Source of the DNA: Candidatus Allofournierella merdavium
GTDB taxonomy: Bacteria; Bacillota; Clostridia; Oscillospirales; Ruminococcaceae
Assembly (NCBI GenBank): GCA_019118765.1
Contig: DWYI01000081.1
Span: forward strand, 1-64,000
Direction: 5' to 3'
Length of the DNA stretch: 64,000 nt
Made by a program: the position numbers and the translations under genes. The notes under the pieces are model-generated. The model did not search any database. It was not told the DNA's origin and saw nothing but the letters and a program-made list of their open reading frames with translations. Below are positions 27,701 through 36,426 of the stretch, piece after piece (the stretch's first letter is position 1; every line of letters starts with the position of its first letter).

Positions 27701-28326
27701 TACGGGCCTTGGGCAACGTGAACGTGGCCGCCATCGAGGAGTACAAAGAGGTGAGCGGCCGCTACGAGACCCTGCGGGATCAGGTGCGGGACGTGGAGAA
27801 GAGCAAGGCCGAGCTCACGCGGATGATCGGCGAGCTCTCCAGCGAGATGAAGGCCATCTTCTCCGAGAGTTTTGAGCGCATCAACGGCCACTTCGGCCGC
27901 ATCTTCAACGCCCTGTTCGGGGGCGGGTCCGCCAGCCTCTCGCTGGCCGACCCGGAAAACGTGCTGGAGAGCGGCATCGACATCCAGGTGGCCCCCCCGG
28001 GCAAGGTCATCAAGAACCTGTCCGCCCTCTCGGGCGGCGAGCAGGCGCTGGTGGCCATCAGCATCTACTTTGCCATCCTGGCGGTGAACCCCGCCCCCTT
28101 CTGCATCCTGGACGAGATCGAGGCCGCGCTGGACGACGTGAACGTGGTGCGCTACGCCCAGTACCTGCGCCGCATCTGCGACGCCACCCAGTTCATCGTC
28201 ATCACCCACCGGCGGGGCACCATGGAGGCCGCGGACGTGCTCTACGGCGTCACCATGCAGGAGGACGGCGTGTCCAAACTGCTGCGCCTGGACCTGGACG
28301 AGGTGGACGCGTCGCTGGTGTCCTGA
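24766..28326 (+). CDS. smc: Chromosome segregation protein SMC
   Basis: Core ATPase of the condensin-like SMC-ScpAB complex that compacts and segregates chromosomes. 1186 residues. Head domain: Walker A GPNGSGKSN (about 32-40), then a long coiled coil rich in Ala, Glu and Arg (about 170-500 and 680-1020), a globular hinge between them with conserved GGSFTGGSTS (about 661-670), and the C-terminal head with signature LSGGEQALVAIS and Walker B FCILDEIEAALDD. scpA and scpB are not adjacent. Ribosome binding site GGGAGCAAC. ftsY follows after 112 bases. Confidence 0.98.
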   Translation: MVLKELEIQGFKSFPDRTRVKFDKGITAVVGPNGSGKSNISDAIRWVLGETSSKQLRGAGKMEDVIFGGTQLRSAMGYAMVNLTLDNADRRLEVDADEVVIGRKYYRSGESEYSINGQNVRLKDVYELFLDTGLGRDGYSIIGQGRIAEIVGAKSAERREIFEEASGIAKYRYRKNEAERRLAGAEDNLTRLRDILGELESRVGPLERESKKAVQFLELSEKRKELEVTLWVDGVRRAKDTVRAQQRQYETAQADYDSLTAEIEAIDAETEQLQGEMQRLMVEVERCNAAIRSITEEQAGSDSRLAVLQNDIDHNNASIASFQEEIEAAGAGREGIAAEITAHRQAMEELERRMAELEAEAARREEQLQAIQAENAATGERRGAVTGLLAQLTARQTDAKVRAAGAASSAAAAAERLEAIAAERQKNDEALQNLKTEQADTAAYLATVNDTLARLENVQSGLKMKLSSRQKQLDEADAAEQQITRQREAAVQRLQVLGDLERSMDGYQQSVKTVMRAAQNRRLRGILGTVSGILTVQHGYELAIETALGYALQNIVVDGESAAKAAIAFLRDEKAGRATFLPLDTVKGTRLDASRLSGSARVAADLVQCDQKYDQIVANLLGRIIVVDEINEASRVARSLDWRNRVVTVDGQVINAGGSFTGGSTSRSAGLFSRRQEMEELKKKVAQLEQKQDAAAEATDKWKAEVDALNAQLTAAASEGITAGGDKIRAEAEARRIEAALSQTQAAAELSAAEADSLAAQKARDEAEARAAAAEQEKLAGEIAALEKELAELAGSDDSFLATRARLSDELSAVRMQRLEAGKDKDLHAAAIDTLTSRSGESEERRLALEANIARLQALNHENAEKMAAVRLQKEEAAGRIEEQEAKIAAASARRMEKEGEANQKALKVRAITDQREKMSQEMARLAERKAAAEVEYDQTISKLWEEYQLTLTDAQSLCVEFDNAADLRRQVGEVRGKIRALGNVNVAAIEEYKEVSGRYETLRDQVRDVEKSKAELTRMIGELSSEMKAIFSESFERINGHFGRIFNALFGGGSASLSLADPENVLESGIDIQVAPPGKVIKNLSALSGGEQALVAISIYFAILAVNPAPFCILDEIEAALDDVNVVRYAQYLRRICDATQFIVITHRRGTMEAADVLYGVTMQEDGVSKLLRLDLDEVDASLVS

Positions 28327-28438
28327 CAAAAACGGCACAAACGCGCCGGCGTTTTGCAACATTCGCCGCCTTTGCGCCGTATATACTTACAGTACGCCCC
28401 GCCCCCGGCGGGAACACCCTGAAACGAGGAAACGCACC

Positions 28439-29356
28439 ATGGGATTATTCAGCCGCAGAGAAAAACTGGACGAGGGCCTTGCCAAGACCCGCAAGGGCTT
28501 TTTCGCCGGCATTCTGGAGATGATGAACGCCGGCAGCATCGACGACTCCTTTTATGACGACCTGGAGGACCAGCTCATCCTGGCGGACGCCGGCGCCGAC
28601 GAGGCGAGCCGGCTGGTGACCGCGCTGCGCCAGCGGGTGCGGGCCGAGCACATCAAGACCGCCGCCGACGCGCTGGCCGCCCTCAAGGCCATCATCGTGG
28701 AGGAACTGAAGGCGGACGGCCCGATGGACCTCTCCGGCCACCCGGCGGTGATCATGGTCATCGGGGTGAACGGGGTGGGCAAGACCACCAGCATCGCCAA
28801 GCTGGCCCGCCTGTACAAGGCCCAGGGCAAGAGCGTGCTGCTGGCCGCCGGCGACACCTTCCGCGCCGCCGCCGCCGAGCAGCTGGGCATCTGGGCCGAC
28901 CGGGTGGGCGTGCCCATGGTGCGCCACGGCGAGGGGGCCGACCCCGCCGCCGTGGTGTTCGATGCGGTGCAGTCCGCCGCCGCCAAAGAGGTGGACATCG
29001 TCATCTGCGACACCGCCGGCCGTCTGCACACCAAGCACAACCTGATGGCGGAGCTTTCCAAGGTGCGCCGCAGCGTGGAAAAGGCCTGCCCCGCCGCCAG
29101 CGTGGAGACCCTCCTGGTGCTGGACGCTATCACCGGCCAGAACGCCATCAGCCAGGCGGCGCAGTTCATCGAGGCCGCCGGGGCCAGCGGCATCATCCTC
29201 ACCAAGCTGGACGGCACCGCCAAGGGCGGCTCGGTGATCAGCGTCAAGCAGAAGCTGGGCCTGCCGGTGCGCTTTGTGGGCGTGGGCGAGGGCATGGACG
29301 ACCTGATGGAATTTTCCGCCGAGGACTTCACCGAGGCCCTCTTCGCGGAGCACTGA
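28439..29356 (+). CDS. ftsY: Signal recognition particle receptor FtsY
   Basis: GTPase at the membrane that receives SRP-ribosome complexes for co-translational insertion. 305 residues, the short form with the N and G domains and no long acidic A domain. Motifs: G1 GVNGVGKTT (about 109-117), DTFRAAAAEQL, G3 CDTAGR, G4 TKLDGTAKGG, and the terminal DLMEFSAEDF. ATG follows AACGAGGAAACG. smc-ftsY order is standard. Confidence 0.98.
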   Translation: MGLFSRREKLDEGLAKTRKGFFAGILEMMNAGSIDDSFYDDLEDQLILADAGADEASRLVTALRQRVRAEHIKTAADALAALKAIIVEELKADGPMDLSGHPAVIMVIGVNGVGKTTSIAKLARLYKAQGKSVLLAAGDTFRAAAAEQLGIWADRVGVPMVRHGEGADPAAVVFDAVQSAAAKEVDIVICDTAGRLHTKHNLMAELSKVRRSVEKACPAASVETLLVLDAITGQNAISQAAQFIEAAGASGIILTKLDGTAKGGSVISVKQKLGLPVRFVGVGEGMDDLMEFSAEDFTEALFAEH

Positions 29357-29372
29357 AAAAGGAGAACAAACT

Positions 29373-30104
29373 ATGCTGATCTGCGCCGCCACCGGCAACG
29401 CCGGCAAACTCAAGGAGATCCGCCGCATCCTGGAGGCCCAGGGCCACACGGTCAAGAGCCAGAAGGAGTTGGGTATCACCCTGGAGCCGGAGGAGACCGG
29501 CACCACCTTCGCCGAAAACGCCCTCATCAAGGCACGGGCCATCTGCGAGGCCGCCGGCCTGCCCACCCTGGCCGACGACTCCGGCCTTGCGGTGGACGCG
29601 CTGGACGGCGCGCCGGGGGTGTATTCCGCCCGCTACTGCGGCCGCCACGGCGACGATGAGGCCAACAACGATAAACTCCTGGCCGCCCTCTCCGGGGTAG
29701 AGGAGGGCAGCCGGGGGGCGAAGTTCGTCAGCGCGGTGTGCTTTTATCTGCCCGGCGGCCGCCAGCTGACGGTGCTGGGCGAGTGCCCCGGCCGGGTGGG
29801 CTTTGTGCGCGCCGGCACAAACGGCTTCGGCTACGACCCGCTGTTCATCCCCGACGAGGTGGGCCTGCCTGGGGGCGGCAAGGCCCCCAACGCCGAGGGC
29901 CGCAGCTACGCCCAGCTGGAAGACTGGGAGAAGGACGCCATCAGCCACCGGGGCGTGGCCATGGCAAAACTGGACAAGGAACTGCCCGCTTTCCTGGCGG
30001 CGGGGGAGGGCGCGGGCGCGCCCATCACCGCCATCGACGAAAGCCTGGGCTTTGAGCAGGACTATAAGCGGGACGGCGACCGCGTCACCCGCACCCTGCG
30101 CTGA
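29373..30104 (+). CDS. XTP/dITP diphosphatase (RdgB/HAM1 type)
   Basis: House-cleaning enzyme that hydrolyses non-canonical purine nucleoside triphosphates (XTP, dITP) to monophosphates. Motifs: ATGNAGKLKEIRRIL at the N-terminus (residues 5-19), TFAENALIKAR, LADDSGLAVDAL, and TNGFGYDPLFIPD; the SHRG.A segment is near residue 191. At 243 residues it is about 40 longer than typical because of a C-terminal extension (from about residue 208) with no family match that I recognise. Strong AAAGGAGAAC ribosome binding site. Confidence 0.94.
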   Translation: MLICAATGNAGKLKEIRRILEAQGHTVKSQKELGITLEPEETGTTFAENALIKARAICEAAGLPTLADDSGLAVDALDGAPGVYSARYCGRHGDDEANNDKLLAALSGVEEGSRGAKFVSAVCFYLPGGRQLTVLGECPGRVGFVRAGTNGFGYDPLFIPDEVGLPGGGKAPNAEGRSYAQLEDWEKDAISHRGVAMAKLDKELPAFLAAGEGAGAPITAIDESLGFEQDYKRDGDRVTRTLR

Positions 30105-30131
30105 AAACAGATACAACGGAGGAAGTTTTAC

Positions 30132-30428
30132 ATGCTCACAAGCAAACAGCGCGCCGCGCTGCGCAAGGCCGCCAACGGCCTGGACCCGGTGTTCCAGGTG
30201 GGCAAGGGCGAGATCGACGAGGCCCTCATCAAGTCCACCGCCGACTGCCTGGCCGCCCGGGAACTCATCAAGATGCGGGTGCTGGAGACCAGCGTCTACT
30301 CGGCAAAGGAGGCCTCCGCCCTGCTGGCCGAACAGACCGGCGCCGAGGTGGTGCAGGTCATCGGCTCCAAATTCGTGCTCTTTCTCAAAAAGAAGAAGGA
30401 GAGCCGCTTCGAGGACATTTTGAAGTAA
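30132..30428 (+). CDS. yhbY: Ribosome assembly RNA-binding protein YhbY
   Basis: A 98-residue CRM-domain (YhbY) RNA-binding protein associated with pre-50S particles. Signature: LTSKQRAALRKAANGLDPVFQVGKG at the start (15 residues in, the GxxG-like region) and IGSKFVLFLKK near the end. Co-directional with and just upstream of nadD, the usual order in Clostridia. Confidence 0.93.
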   Translation: MLTSKQRAALRKAANGLDPVFQVGKGEIDEALIKSTADCLAARELIKMRVLETSVYSAKEASALLAEQTGAEVVQVIGSKFVLFLKKKKESRFEDILK

Positions 30429-30446
30429 CGGAGGAAGGTGCGCGCC

Positions 30447-31067
30447 ATGGAGGCCGAGACACACAGCCCGCGGCCGGGCGGTGAAAAAGTGCTGCTCTTC
30501 GGCGGCACCTTCGACCCGCCCCACAACGGCCACGTCCATTTCCTCAAAAGCGCCATCCGGGCGGCGCAGCCCGACCGGGTGGTGGTGATGCCCGCCTGCA
30601 TCCCGCCCCACAAGGCGGCCAGCGCCACCCCGGCGGCGCTGCGCCTTGCCATGTGCGAATGCTTTCGCCCCCTGTTCCCGGCGCTGGAGGTCAGCGACTG
30701 GGAGATACGCCAGGGCGGCAAAAGCTACACCATCGACACGGTGAAGATGCTGGAAGAAAAATACCCCGGCGCGTCGGTGTACCTGTGCGTGGGCAGCGAC
30801 ATGCTCACCACCTTCACCGAGTGGCGGAACTGGCAGGAACTGCTGCGGCGCACCACGCTGGTGGCCCAGAGCCGGGAAGAAGGGGACATGCCGGCCCTGC
30901 GCGCCGCCGCCCGGGCTCTCGAGGCCGAGGGCGGCCGGGTGCTCTTCACCGACACCCCCGCTCTGCCCCTGGCCTCCACCGACCTGCGGGCCCACCGGCG
31001 GGATCTGTCCCTGGTGCCCGGGGCGGCCCGGCGGGTGATCGAAGAAAACCATCTCTATGAAAGGTGA
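30447..31067 (+). CDS. nadD: Nicotinate-nucleotide adenylyltransferase
   Basis: Couples nicotinate mononucleotide with ATP to give deamido-NAD in NAD biosynthesis. 206 residues. Motifs: GGTFDPPHNGHVHFL (nucleotide-binding GxFxPxHxGH) and, near the C-terminus, ASTDLRAH, a variant of the usual SST.IR motif. The ATG at 30447 is 8 bases after GGAGGAAGG; a GTG nine bases upstream is too close to the site. The first 15 residues are a short extension. yqeK starts 6 bases later. Confidence 0.95.
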   Translation: MEAETHSPRPGGEKVLLFGGTFDPPHNGHVHFLKSAIRAAQPDRVVVMPACIPPHKAASATPAALRLAMCECFRPLFPALEVSDWEIRQGGKSYTIDTVKMLEEKYPGASVYLCVGSDMLTTFTEWRNWQELLRRTTLVAQSREEGDMPALRAAARALEAEGGRVLFTDTPALPLASTDLRAHRRDLSLVPGAARRVIEENHLYER

Positions 31068-31073
31068 GAACAG

Positions 31074-31649
31074 ATGAACTGTGAACAGGCCGAGGCCATG
31101 GTGAAAAAGGCCCTCTCCAAAAAGCGCTTCACCCACACCGTCAACGTGCGGGACGCGGCGGTGGCCATGGCGCGGCAGTACGGTGCGGACGAACAAAAGG
31201 CGGCGCTGGCCGCCCTGCTCCACGACGCGGCCAAAGAACTGCCCAAAGAGGAATTATTGCAGATTCTGCGGGAAAATGCTATAATAGCCGGTGACGCTGA
31301 AAACAGCCCGCCGCCGGTGTGGCATGGCGTGGCCGCGTCCATCCTGGCACAGACCCGCTGGGGTGTGGAGGATAAAGAAGTGCTGGACGCCATCCGGTAT
31401 CACACCACCGGCCGGCCCGGCATGACAAAGCTTGACAAGATCATCTTTTTGAGCGACATGATCAGCGCCGAGCGCAGCTATCCGGAAGTGGAGGAGCTGC
31501 GCCGGCTTGCCCGGCAGGACCTGGACACGGCGGTGACCGTGGCCCTGCGTTATAACGTGGAGTGGATGGAAGCTTGCGGCAAAACCATCGACCCGCTGAG
31601 CCGGCAGGCTCTGGACGACCTGGAAAAGCGCGCCCGGCCCGCCGAATAA
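31074..31649 (+). CDS. yqeK: Bis(5'-nucleosyl)-tetraphosphatase YqeK
   Basis: HD-domain enzyme that splits diadenosine tetraphosphate symmetrically into two ADP. 191 residues. Seen: RFTHTVNVRDAAVAMARQYG, LLHDAAKEL (the HD metal pair), WHGVAASILAQ and IRYHTTGRPGM, all family hallmarks. Positioned directly after nadD and before the LCP gene, as in many Firmicutes. Confidence 0.94.
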   Translation: MNCEQAEAMVKKALSKKRFTHTVNVRDAAVAMARQYGADEQKAALAALLHDAAKELPKEELLQILRENAIIAGDAENSPPPVWHGVAASILAQTRWGVEDKEVLDAIRYHTTGRPGMTKLDKIIFLSDMISAERSYPEVEELRRLARQDLDTAVTVALRYNVEWMEACGKTIDPLSRQALDDLEKRARPAE

Positions 31650-31663
31650 CGGAGGTTTGCCCC

Positions 31664-33103
31664 TTGAACGAATCCAATCAGCATCGCAAACTTAACACTT
31701 CTTCCGCCGCCCACAGCGGCGCCTCGTCCGCCCGCGGCACTTCCGGAACCGGCAGCGCGTCCGGCTCCGGGCGCAAGATCAACCGCAGCGGCGCCTCCGC
31801 CGGCACTTCCGCCGGCGCTTCCCGCACCGTCTACCACGCCCCCGGCTCCGCCGCGTCCGGCACATCCGGCCGCGCCGCCGCCCCGCGGTCTGTCTCCGGC
31901 AGTTCCGGGCACACCGCCGCCTCGCGGCCTGCGTCCGGTTATGCCGCCTCGCGGCCTGCCTCCGGCACGTCCGGCCGCACCGCCGCTTCCCGGTCTGCCG
32001 CCCGGCCCGCCGCCGGCGGGTCCTCCGCCCATGCCCCGGCGCCCCGCGCCCGCAAAAAGAAAAAGGGCGGCGCGCTGAAGGCGGTGCTGATCACCCTGTG
32101 CTGCGTGTTCGGGGCCCTGGCGCTGGGCCTGTTCGGCCTGTATCAGTGGGTGGTGCACTCCATCAGCCCCGAGGGCGGCAACCCCACCATCAACGAGATC
32201 ATCAACACCCCCACCGAGTACAAGGAGGATGTGGTGAACGTGCTGGTGTGCGGCATCGACTACGAGGAGGGCCGCGCCTACACGGGCGACGGCTCCAACG
32301 ACGGCATGACCGATATGATCATGTACGTCAACTTCGACGTGGCCAACCACAAGATCAACATGCTCCAGATCCCCCGGGACACCTACCCAGGCGAGAAGTA
32401 CAAGCACGGCAACACCGGCAAGATCAACGCCGTGGCCCTGCACAACGACGGCATCGGCAGCCTGATGGAACTGATCTACGAGCAGTACAAGCTGCCGGTG
32501 GACTACTACGTCACCATTGATATGCAGAGCCTCAAGGAGATCGTGGACCTGTTCGGCGGCATCGAGGTGTACATCCCCAAGGACATCTCCTTCAAGGGCA
32601 GCACCCTGGAGCAGGGCTACCGCAACCTGAACGGCGAGGCCGCCGAGTTCTTCGTGCGCAACCGCAACTACGCCCAGTCGGACATCGCCCGGCTGGATAT
32701 GCAGCGCTATTTCTACCAGGGCCTCTTTGCCCGCATCCGCACCGCCACCGTGTGGGACCTGGCCAAACTTGCCCCGGTGGCCCTCAAGTATGTGGAGACC
32801 AACATCCCCATGGACCAGCTCATCAGCATGGGCGTGAGCTTTTTGCAGGTGGACAGCGCCAACATCATGATGTGCAAACTGCCCACCTACTCTGCCGCCC
32901 AGCGCTATAACGACCAGTCTCATCTGATCTGCGATGTGGCCAAGACCACCGATCTGCTGAACCAGTACTTCCGCACCTACGGCGGGCCGGTGTATGAGTT
33001 GGATGTGCCCACCCTGGCCACCGTGGGCGAGTCCACCGACCCCAACGTGCAGTACATGGGCCAGCTGGACACCGAGGCGGAGACCGCCCAGACCGGCGGC
33101 TGA
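31664..33103 (+). CDS. LCP family cell-wall glycopolymer ligase
   Basis: LytR-CpsA-Psr protein, expected to attach anionic or other glycopolymers to peptidoglycan on the outer face of the membrane. 479 residues: a cytoplasmic N-terminus of about 136 residues that is Ser/Gly/Ala/Arg-rich and partly repetitive, one transmembrane segment (about 137-163, after a KKKKGG patch), then the LCP domain (about 185-335) with DGMTDMIMYV, IPRDTYP and KINAVALHNDG. TTG start 8 bases after CGGAGG; the open frame continues back into yqeK without a start signal. yqeK-LCP-rsfS order is standard. Confidence 0.92.
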   Translation: MNESNQHRKLNTSSAAHSGASSARGTSGTGSASGSGRKINRSGASAGTSAGASRTVYHAPGSAASGTSGRAAAPRSVSGSSGHTAASRPASGYAASRPASGTSGRTAASRSAARPAAGGSSAHAPAPRARKKKKGGALKAVLITLCCVFGALALGLFGLYQWVVHSISPEGGNPTINEIINTPTEYKEDVVNVLVCGIDYEEGRAYTGDGSNDGMTDMIMYVNFDVANHKINMLQIPRDTYPGEKYKHGNTGKINAVALHNDGIGSLMELIYEQYKLPVDYYVTIDMQSLKEIVDLFGGIEVYIPKDISFKGSTLEQGYRNLNGEAAEFFVRNRNYAQSDIARLDMQRYFYQGLFARIRTATVWDLAKLAPVALKYVETNIPMDQLISMGVSFLQVDSANIMMCKLPTYSAAQRYNDQSHLICDVAKTTDLLNQYFRTYGGPVYELDVPTLATVGESTDPNVQYMGQLDTEAETAQTGG

Positions 33104-33149
33104 CCGCCGCCCACAACAGCCGGGAAAGGCCGGCGAAAGGAGAACCTGA

Positions 33150-33515
33150 ATGGAAAGTTTGCAGCTTGCCACCGCCATTGCCCGGGTGCTGGACAAAAAG
33201 AAAGCCTCCGACGTGAAGGTGCTCAAGGTGCGGGATCTCACCGTGCTGGCGGACTACTTCGTCATCGCCACCGGCACCTCCTCCACCCATGTGAAGAGCC
33301 TGGCCGAGGAAGTGGAGTTCCAGCTGGGCGAGCAGGGCGTCAAGCCCCTGCGCACCGAGGGCTACGACTCGAAGAACTGGATCCTGCTGGATTATGGCGA
33401 AGTGATCGTGCATGTGTTCTACCCCGAGGCCCGCAGCTTCTACGACCTGGAGCACCTGTGGGCGGACGCCGAGCCGGTGGACATGAAGTTTGAAGAGGAA
33501 GCCGACGGGCAGTGA
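33150..33515 (+). CDS. rsfS: Ribosome silencing factor RsfS
   Basis: Binds L14 on the 50S subunit and blocks subunit joining during slow growth. 121 residues. Signature: DLTVLADYFVIATGTSSTHVKSLAEEVE (residues about 25-52) and DYGEVIVHVFYPEARSFYDLEHLW near the end. AAAGGAGAAC ribosome binding site. It follows the LCP gene by 46 bases. Confidence 0.96.
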   Translation: MESLQLATAIARVLDKKKASDVKVLKVRDLTVLADYFVIATGTSSTHVKSLAEEVEFQLGEQGVKPLRTEGYDSKNWILLDYGEVIVHVFYPEARSFYDLEHLWADAEPVDMKFEEEADGQ

Positions 33516-33582
33516 ACCGGCGGCGGGGCGATAAGCCCCGCGCCGCTTGAATCTTGAATCTAATTGCTGGAGTTGATGTCAG

Positions 33583-35997
33583 GTGAAATACGATTTCAAG
33601 GCCGTTGAGAGCAAGTGGCAGAAGATCTGGGCGGATGAAAAGACCTTCTCCGTCAAGATCGACCACTCGAAGCCCAAATTCTACGCCCTGGTGGAGTTCC
33701 CCTATCCCAGCGGACAGGGCCTGCATGTGGGCCATCCCCGCAGCTACACCGCGCTGGATATCGTGGCCCGCAAAAAGCGCCTGCTGGGCTACAACGTGCT
33801 CTACCCTATGGGCTGGGACGCCTTCGGCCTGCCCACCGAGAACTTCGCCATGAAGAACCACATCCACCCGGAGGTGGTCACCAAAAACAATGTGGCCCGC
33901 TTCAAGAGCCAGCTGCAGGCCCTGGGCCTCTCCTTCGACTGGGACCGGGAGATCAACACCACCGACCCGGAGTACTACCGGTGGACCCAGTGGATCTTTT
34001 TGCAGATGTACAAGCACGGCCTGGCCTATAAGAAGGAAATGAACGTGAACTGGTGCACCAGCTGCAAGGTGGTGCTGGCCAACGAGGAAGTGGTCAACGG
34101 CTGCTGCGAGCGCTGCGGCGGCGAGGTGGTGCACAAGGTCAAGAGCCAGTGGATGCTCAAGATCACCGCCTACGCCGACCGGCTGATCGACGACCTGGAC
34201 GGGCTGGACTACATCGACCGGGTGGTCACCCAGCAGAAGAACTGGATCGGCCGCAGCCACGGCGCGGAAGTCACCTTCAAGACCACCACCGGCGAAGATC
34301 TGGTGGTCTACACCACCCGGCCGGACACCCTCTTCGGCGCTACTTACATGGTGCTGGCCCCCGAGCACGCCCTGGTGAAGCAGTGGCTGGAAAACGGCAC
34401 CATCACCAACGCCGACGCCGTGCGCGCCTACCAGGCCGAGGCCGCCCGCAAGAGCGACTTTGAGCGCACCGAGCTGGCCAAGGACAAGACCGGCGTGCAG
34501 CTGGAGGGCGTGAAGGGCGTCAACCCGGTGAACGATACCCAGATCCCCATCTTCATCTCCGACTATGTGCTGGCCACCTACGGCACCGGCGCCATCATGG
34601 CGGTGCCCGCCCACGACACCCGCGACTACGACTTCGCCAAGGCCTTCGGCCTGCCCATCATCGAAGTGGTGGCCGGCGGCGACGTGGAAAAAGAAGCCTT
34701 CACCGACTGCGCCACCGGCACCATGGTCAACAGCGGCTTCCTCAACGGCATGAGCGTGGAACAGGCCAAGAAAGCCATCACCAAATGGCTGGAGGACAAC
34801 GGCAAGGGCCACGTCAAGGTGAACTTCAAGCTGCGGGACTGGGTGTTCAGCCGCCAGCGCTACTGGGGCGAGCCCATCCCCATGGTGAACTGCCCCCACT
34901 GCGGCTGGCAGCCCCTGCCCGAGAGCGAGCTGCCCCTGCGCCTGCCCGAGATCACCGACTTTGAGCCCGGCCCCGAGGGCGAGAGCCCCCTGGCCCGCCA
35001 CACCGAGTGGGTGAACACCACCTGCCCCAAATGCGGCGGCCCCGCCAAGCGGGAGACCGACACCATGCCCCAGTGGGCCGGTTCCAGCTGGTACTTCCTG
35101 CGCTACATGGACCCCCACTGCGACACCGCGCCGGTGGGCAAGGAGGCCGTGGAGTACTGGAGCCCGGTGGATTGGTACAACGGCGGCATGGAGCACACCA
35201 CCCTGCACCTTTTGTACAGCCGGTTCTGGCACAAATTCCTCTATGACATCGGCGTGGTGCCCACCAGCGAGCCCTACAAAAAGCGCACCAGCCACGGCAT
35301 GATCCTGGGCGAGAACGGCGAGAAGATGTCCAAGAGCCGCGGCAACGTCATCAACCCCGACGACGTGGTGAACGAGTACGGCGCCGACACCCTGCGCCTC
35401 TATGAGATGTTCATCGGCGACTTCGAGAAGGCCGCCCCCTGGTCCACCCAGTCCATCAAGGGCTGCAGGCGCTTTCTGGAGCGGGTGTGGGGCCTGGCGG
35501 ACCAGATCGTGCCCGGCGAGGGCTACCGCCCCGCGCTGGAGAGCGAGATGCACCGCACCATCAAAAAGGTGGGCGAGGACATCGAGGTGCTCAAGCACAA
35601 CACCGCCATCGCGGCGATGATGACCCTGGTGAACGACCTCTACGCCGCCGGCGGCGCCACGAAGGACGAGTTTGCCACCCTGCTGGTGCTGCTTAACCCC
35701 TTCGCCCCCCACATCACCGAGGAGCTGTGGCAGCGCTGCGGCTTCGAGGGGCAGATCGCCCACACCACCTGGCCGGTGTACGACGAGGCCAAGTGCACCG
35801 AGAGCACCGTGGAGGTGCTGGTGCAGCTGAACGGCAAGCCCAAGGTGCGGCTGCAGCTGGCCGCCGGCCTGGACGCCGCCGCCACCCTGGCCGCCGCCAA
35901 GGCCGACCCGGAGGTGGCCGCCCTGCTGGAGGGCAAGACCCTGGTGAAGGAGATCGCCGTGCCCGGCAAGCTGGTCAACCTGGTGGTGAAAGGTTAA
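33583..35997 (+). CDS. leuS: Leucine--tRNA ligase
   Basis: Class I aminoacyl-tRNA synthetase that charges tRNA-Leu and edits mischarged tRNA. 804 residues. Seen: HIGH-type motif [16 protein letters not shown] (residue ~43), CP1 editing domain with [20 protein letters not shown] and [12 protein letters not shown] loops, a Cys4 zinc pair (CTSCK... CCERCG), and [12 protein letters not shown] start nine bases after GGAG. Only 67 bases separate it from rsfS, so there is no T-box leader, unlike pheST in this window. Confidence 0.97.
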   Translation: MKYDFKAVESKWQKIWADEKTFSVKIDHSKPKFYALVEFPYPSGQGLHVGHPRSYTALDIVARKKRLLGYNVLYPMGWDAFGLPTENFAMKNHIHPEVVTKNNVARFKSQLQALGLSFDWDREINTTDPEYYRWTQWIFLQMYKHGLAYKKEMNVNWCTSCKVVLANEEVVNGCCERCGGEVVHKVKSQWMLKITAYADRLIDDLDGLDYIDRVVTQQKNWIGRSHGAEVTFKTTTGEDLVVYTTRPDTLFGATYMVLAPEHALVKQWLENGTITNADAVRAYQAEAARKSDFERTELAKDKTGVQLEGVKGVNPVNDTQIPIFISDYVLATYGTGAIMAVPAHDTRDYDFAKAFGLPIIEVVAGGDVEKEAFTDCATGTMVNSGFLNGMSVEQAKKAITKWLEDNGKGHVKVNFKLRDWVFSRQRYWGEPIPMVNCPHCGWQPLPESELPLRLPEITDFEPGPEGESPLARHTEWVNTTCPKCGGPAKRETDTMPQWAGSSWYFLRYMDPHCDTAPVGKEAVEYWSPVDWYNGGMEHTTLHLLYSRFWHKFLYDIGVVPTSEPYKKRTSHGMILGENGEKMSKSRGNVINPDDVVNEYGADTLRLYEMFIGDFEKAAPWSTQSIKGCRRFLERVWGLADQIVPGEGYRPALESEMHRTIKKVGEDIEVLKHNTAIAAMMTLVNDLYAAGGATKDEFATLLVLLNPFAPHITEELWQRCGFEGQIAHTTWPVYDEAKCTESTVEVLVQLNGKPKVRLQLAAGLDAAATLAAAKADPEVAALLEGKTLVKEIAVPGKLVNLVVKG

Positions 35998-36044
35998 AAC
36001 TTTGTGAACAATTGTGAAAGCCTCTCTTGTGGGCATTTTTGCAG

Positions 36045-36074
36045 TTGACAGAATCTCTTGGGGCATAGTATAAT
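36045..36074 (+). promoter_or_regulatory. Sigma-A promoter of rpsU
   Basis: TTGACA, 18 bases, TATAAT, both hexamers perfect. The leader to the rpsU ATG is about 65 bases. Confidence 0.85.
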
Positions 36075-36145
36075 TGGTATGTTGGGTACTTTGCTTTTAA
36101 AGACCCGGCAAAACTCCTGCCTCAGGTCCAAGGGAGGGAAGTAAG

Positions 36146-36322
36146 ATGTCGGAAGTTCGTGTCAAGGACGGCGAATCGCTGGAAAGCGCGCTGCGCCGTT
36201 TTAAGCGCTCCACCGCGCGCAGCGGCGTGTTGGCGGAAGTTCGCAAGCGCGAGGCGTATGAGAAGCCCTCTGTGCGCCGCAAGAAGAAGTCCGAAGCCGC
36301 CCGCAAGCGCAAGTACAAGTAA
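36146..36322 (+). CDS. rpsU: 30S ribosomal protein S21
   Basis: A 58-residue, strongly basic small-subunit protein. It begins [20 protein letters not shown] and ends with the [13 protein letters not shown] tail, the bS21 signature. ATG follows AGGGAGGGAAG. It has its own promoter and a terminator (36364-36393). It lies inside a much longer open frame in another reading phase, which is not coding here. Confidence 0.96.
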   Translation: MSEVRVKDGESLESALRRFKRSTARSGVLAEVRKREAYEKPSVRRKKKSEAARKRKYK

Positions 36323-36363
36323 GCTGCGGCGCCGGTCATCCGGCAAAAAACGCGCCATGCGTC

Positions 36364-36400
36364 CGGGCGGGCCCAGAAGGGCCCGCCCGTTTTCGCTTTT
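36364..36400 (+). terminator. Terminator of rpsU
   Basis: A perfect 11-bp stem (36364-36374 with 36379-36389, loop AGAA) followed by TTTT and a further T-rich stretch. The yqeG ribosome binding site follows at once. Confidence 0.85.
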
Positions 36401-36426
36401 CAGACTAAGAAGGAGGGCGTCGGCCC

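Noticed and set aside
28327..28438. A separate promoter for ftsY
   Set aside because: TATACT-like sequence is present, but the only -35 candidate is spaced more than 20 bases away, so I do not call it.
33516..33582. A T-box leader in front of leuS
   Set aside because: Only 67 bases lie between rsfS and leuS, and no T-box sequence is present.
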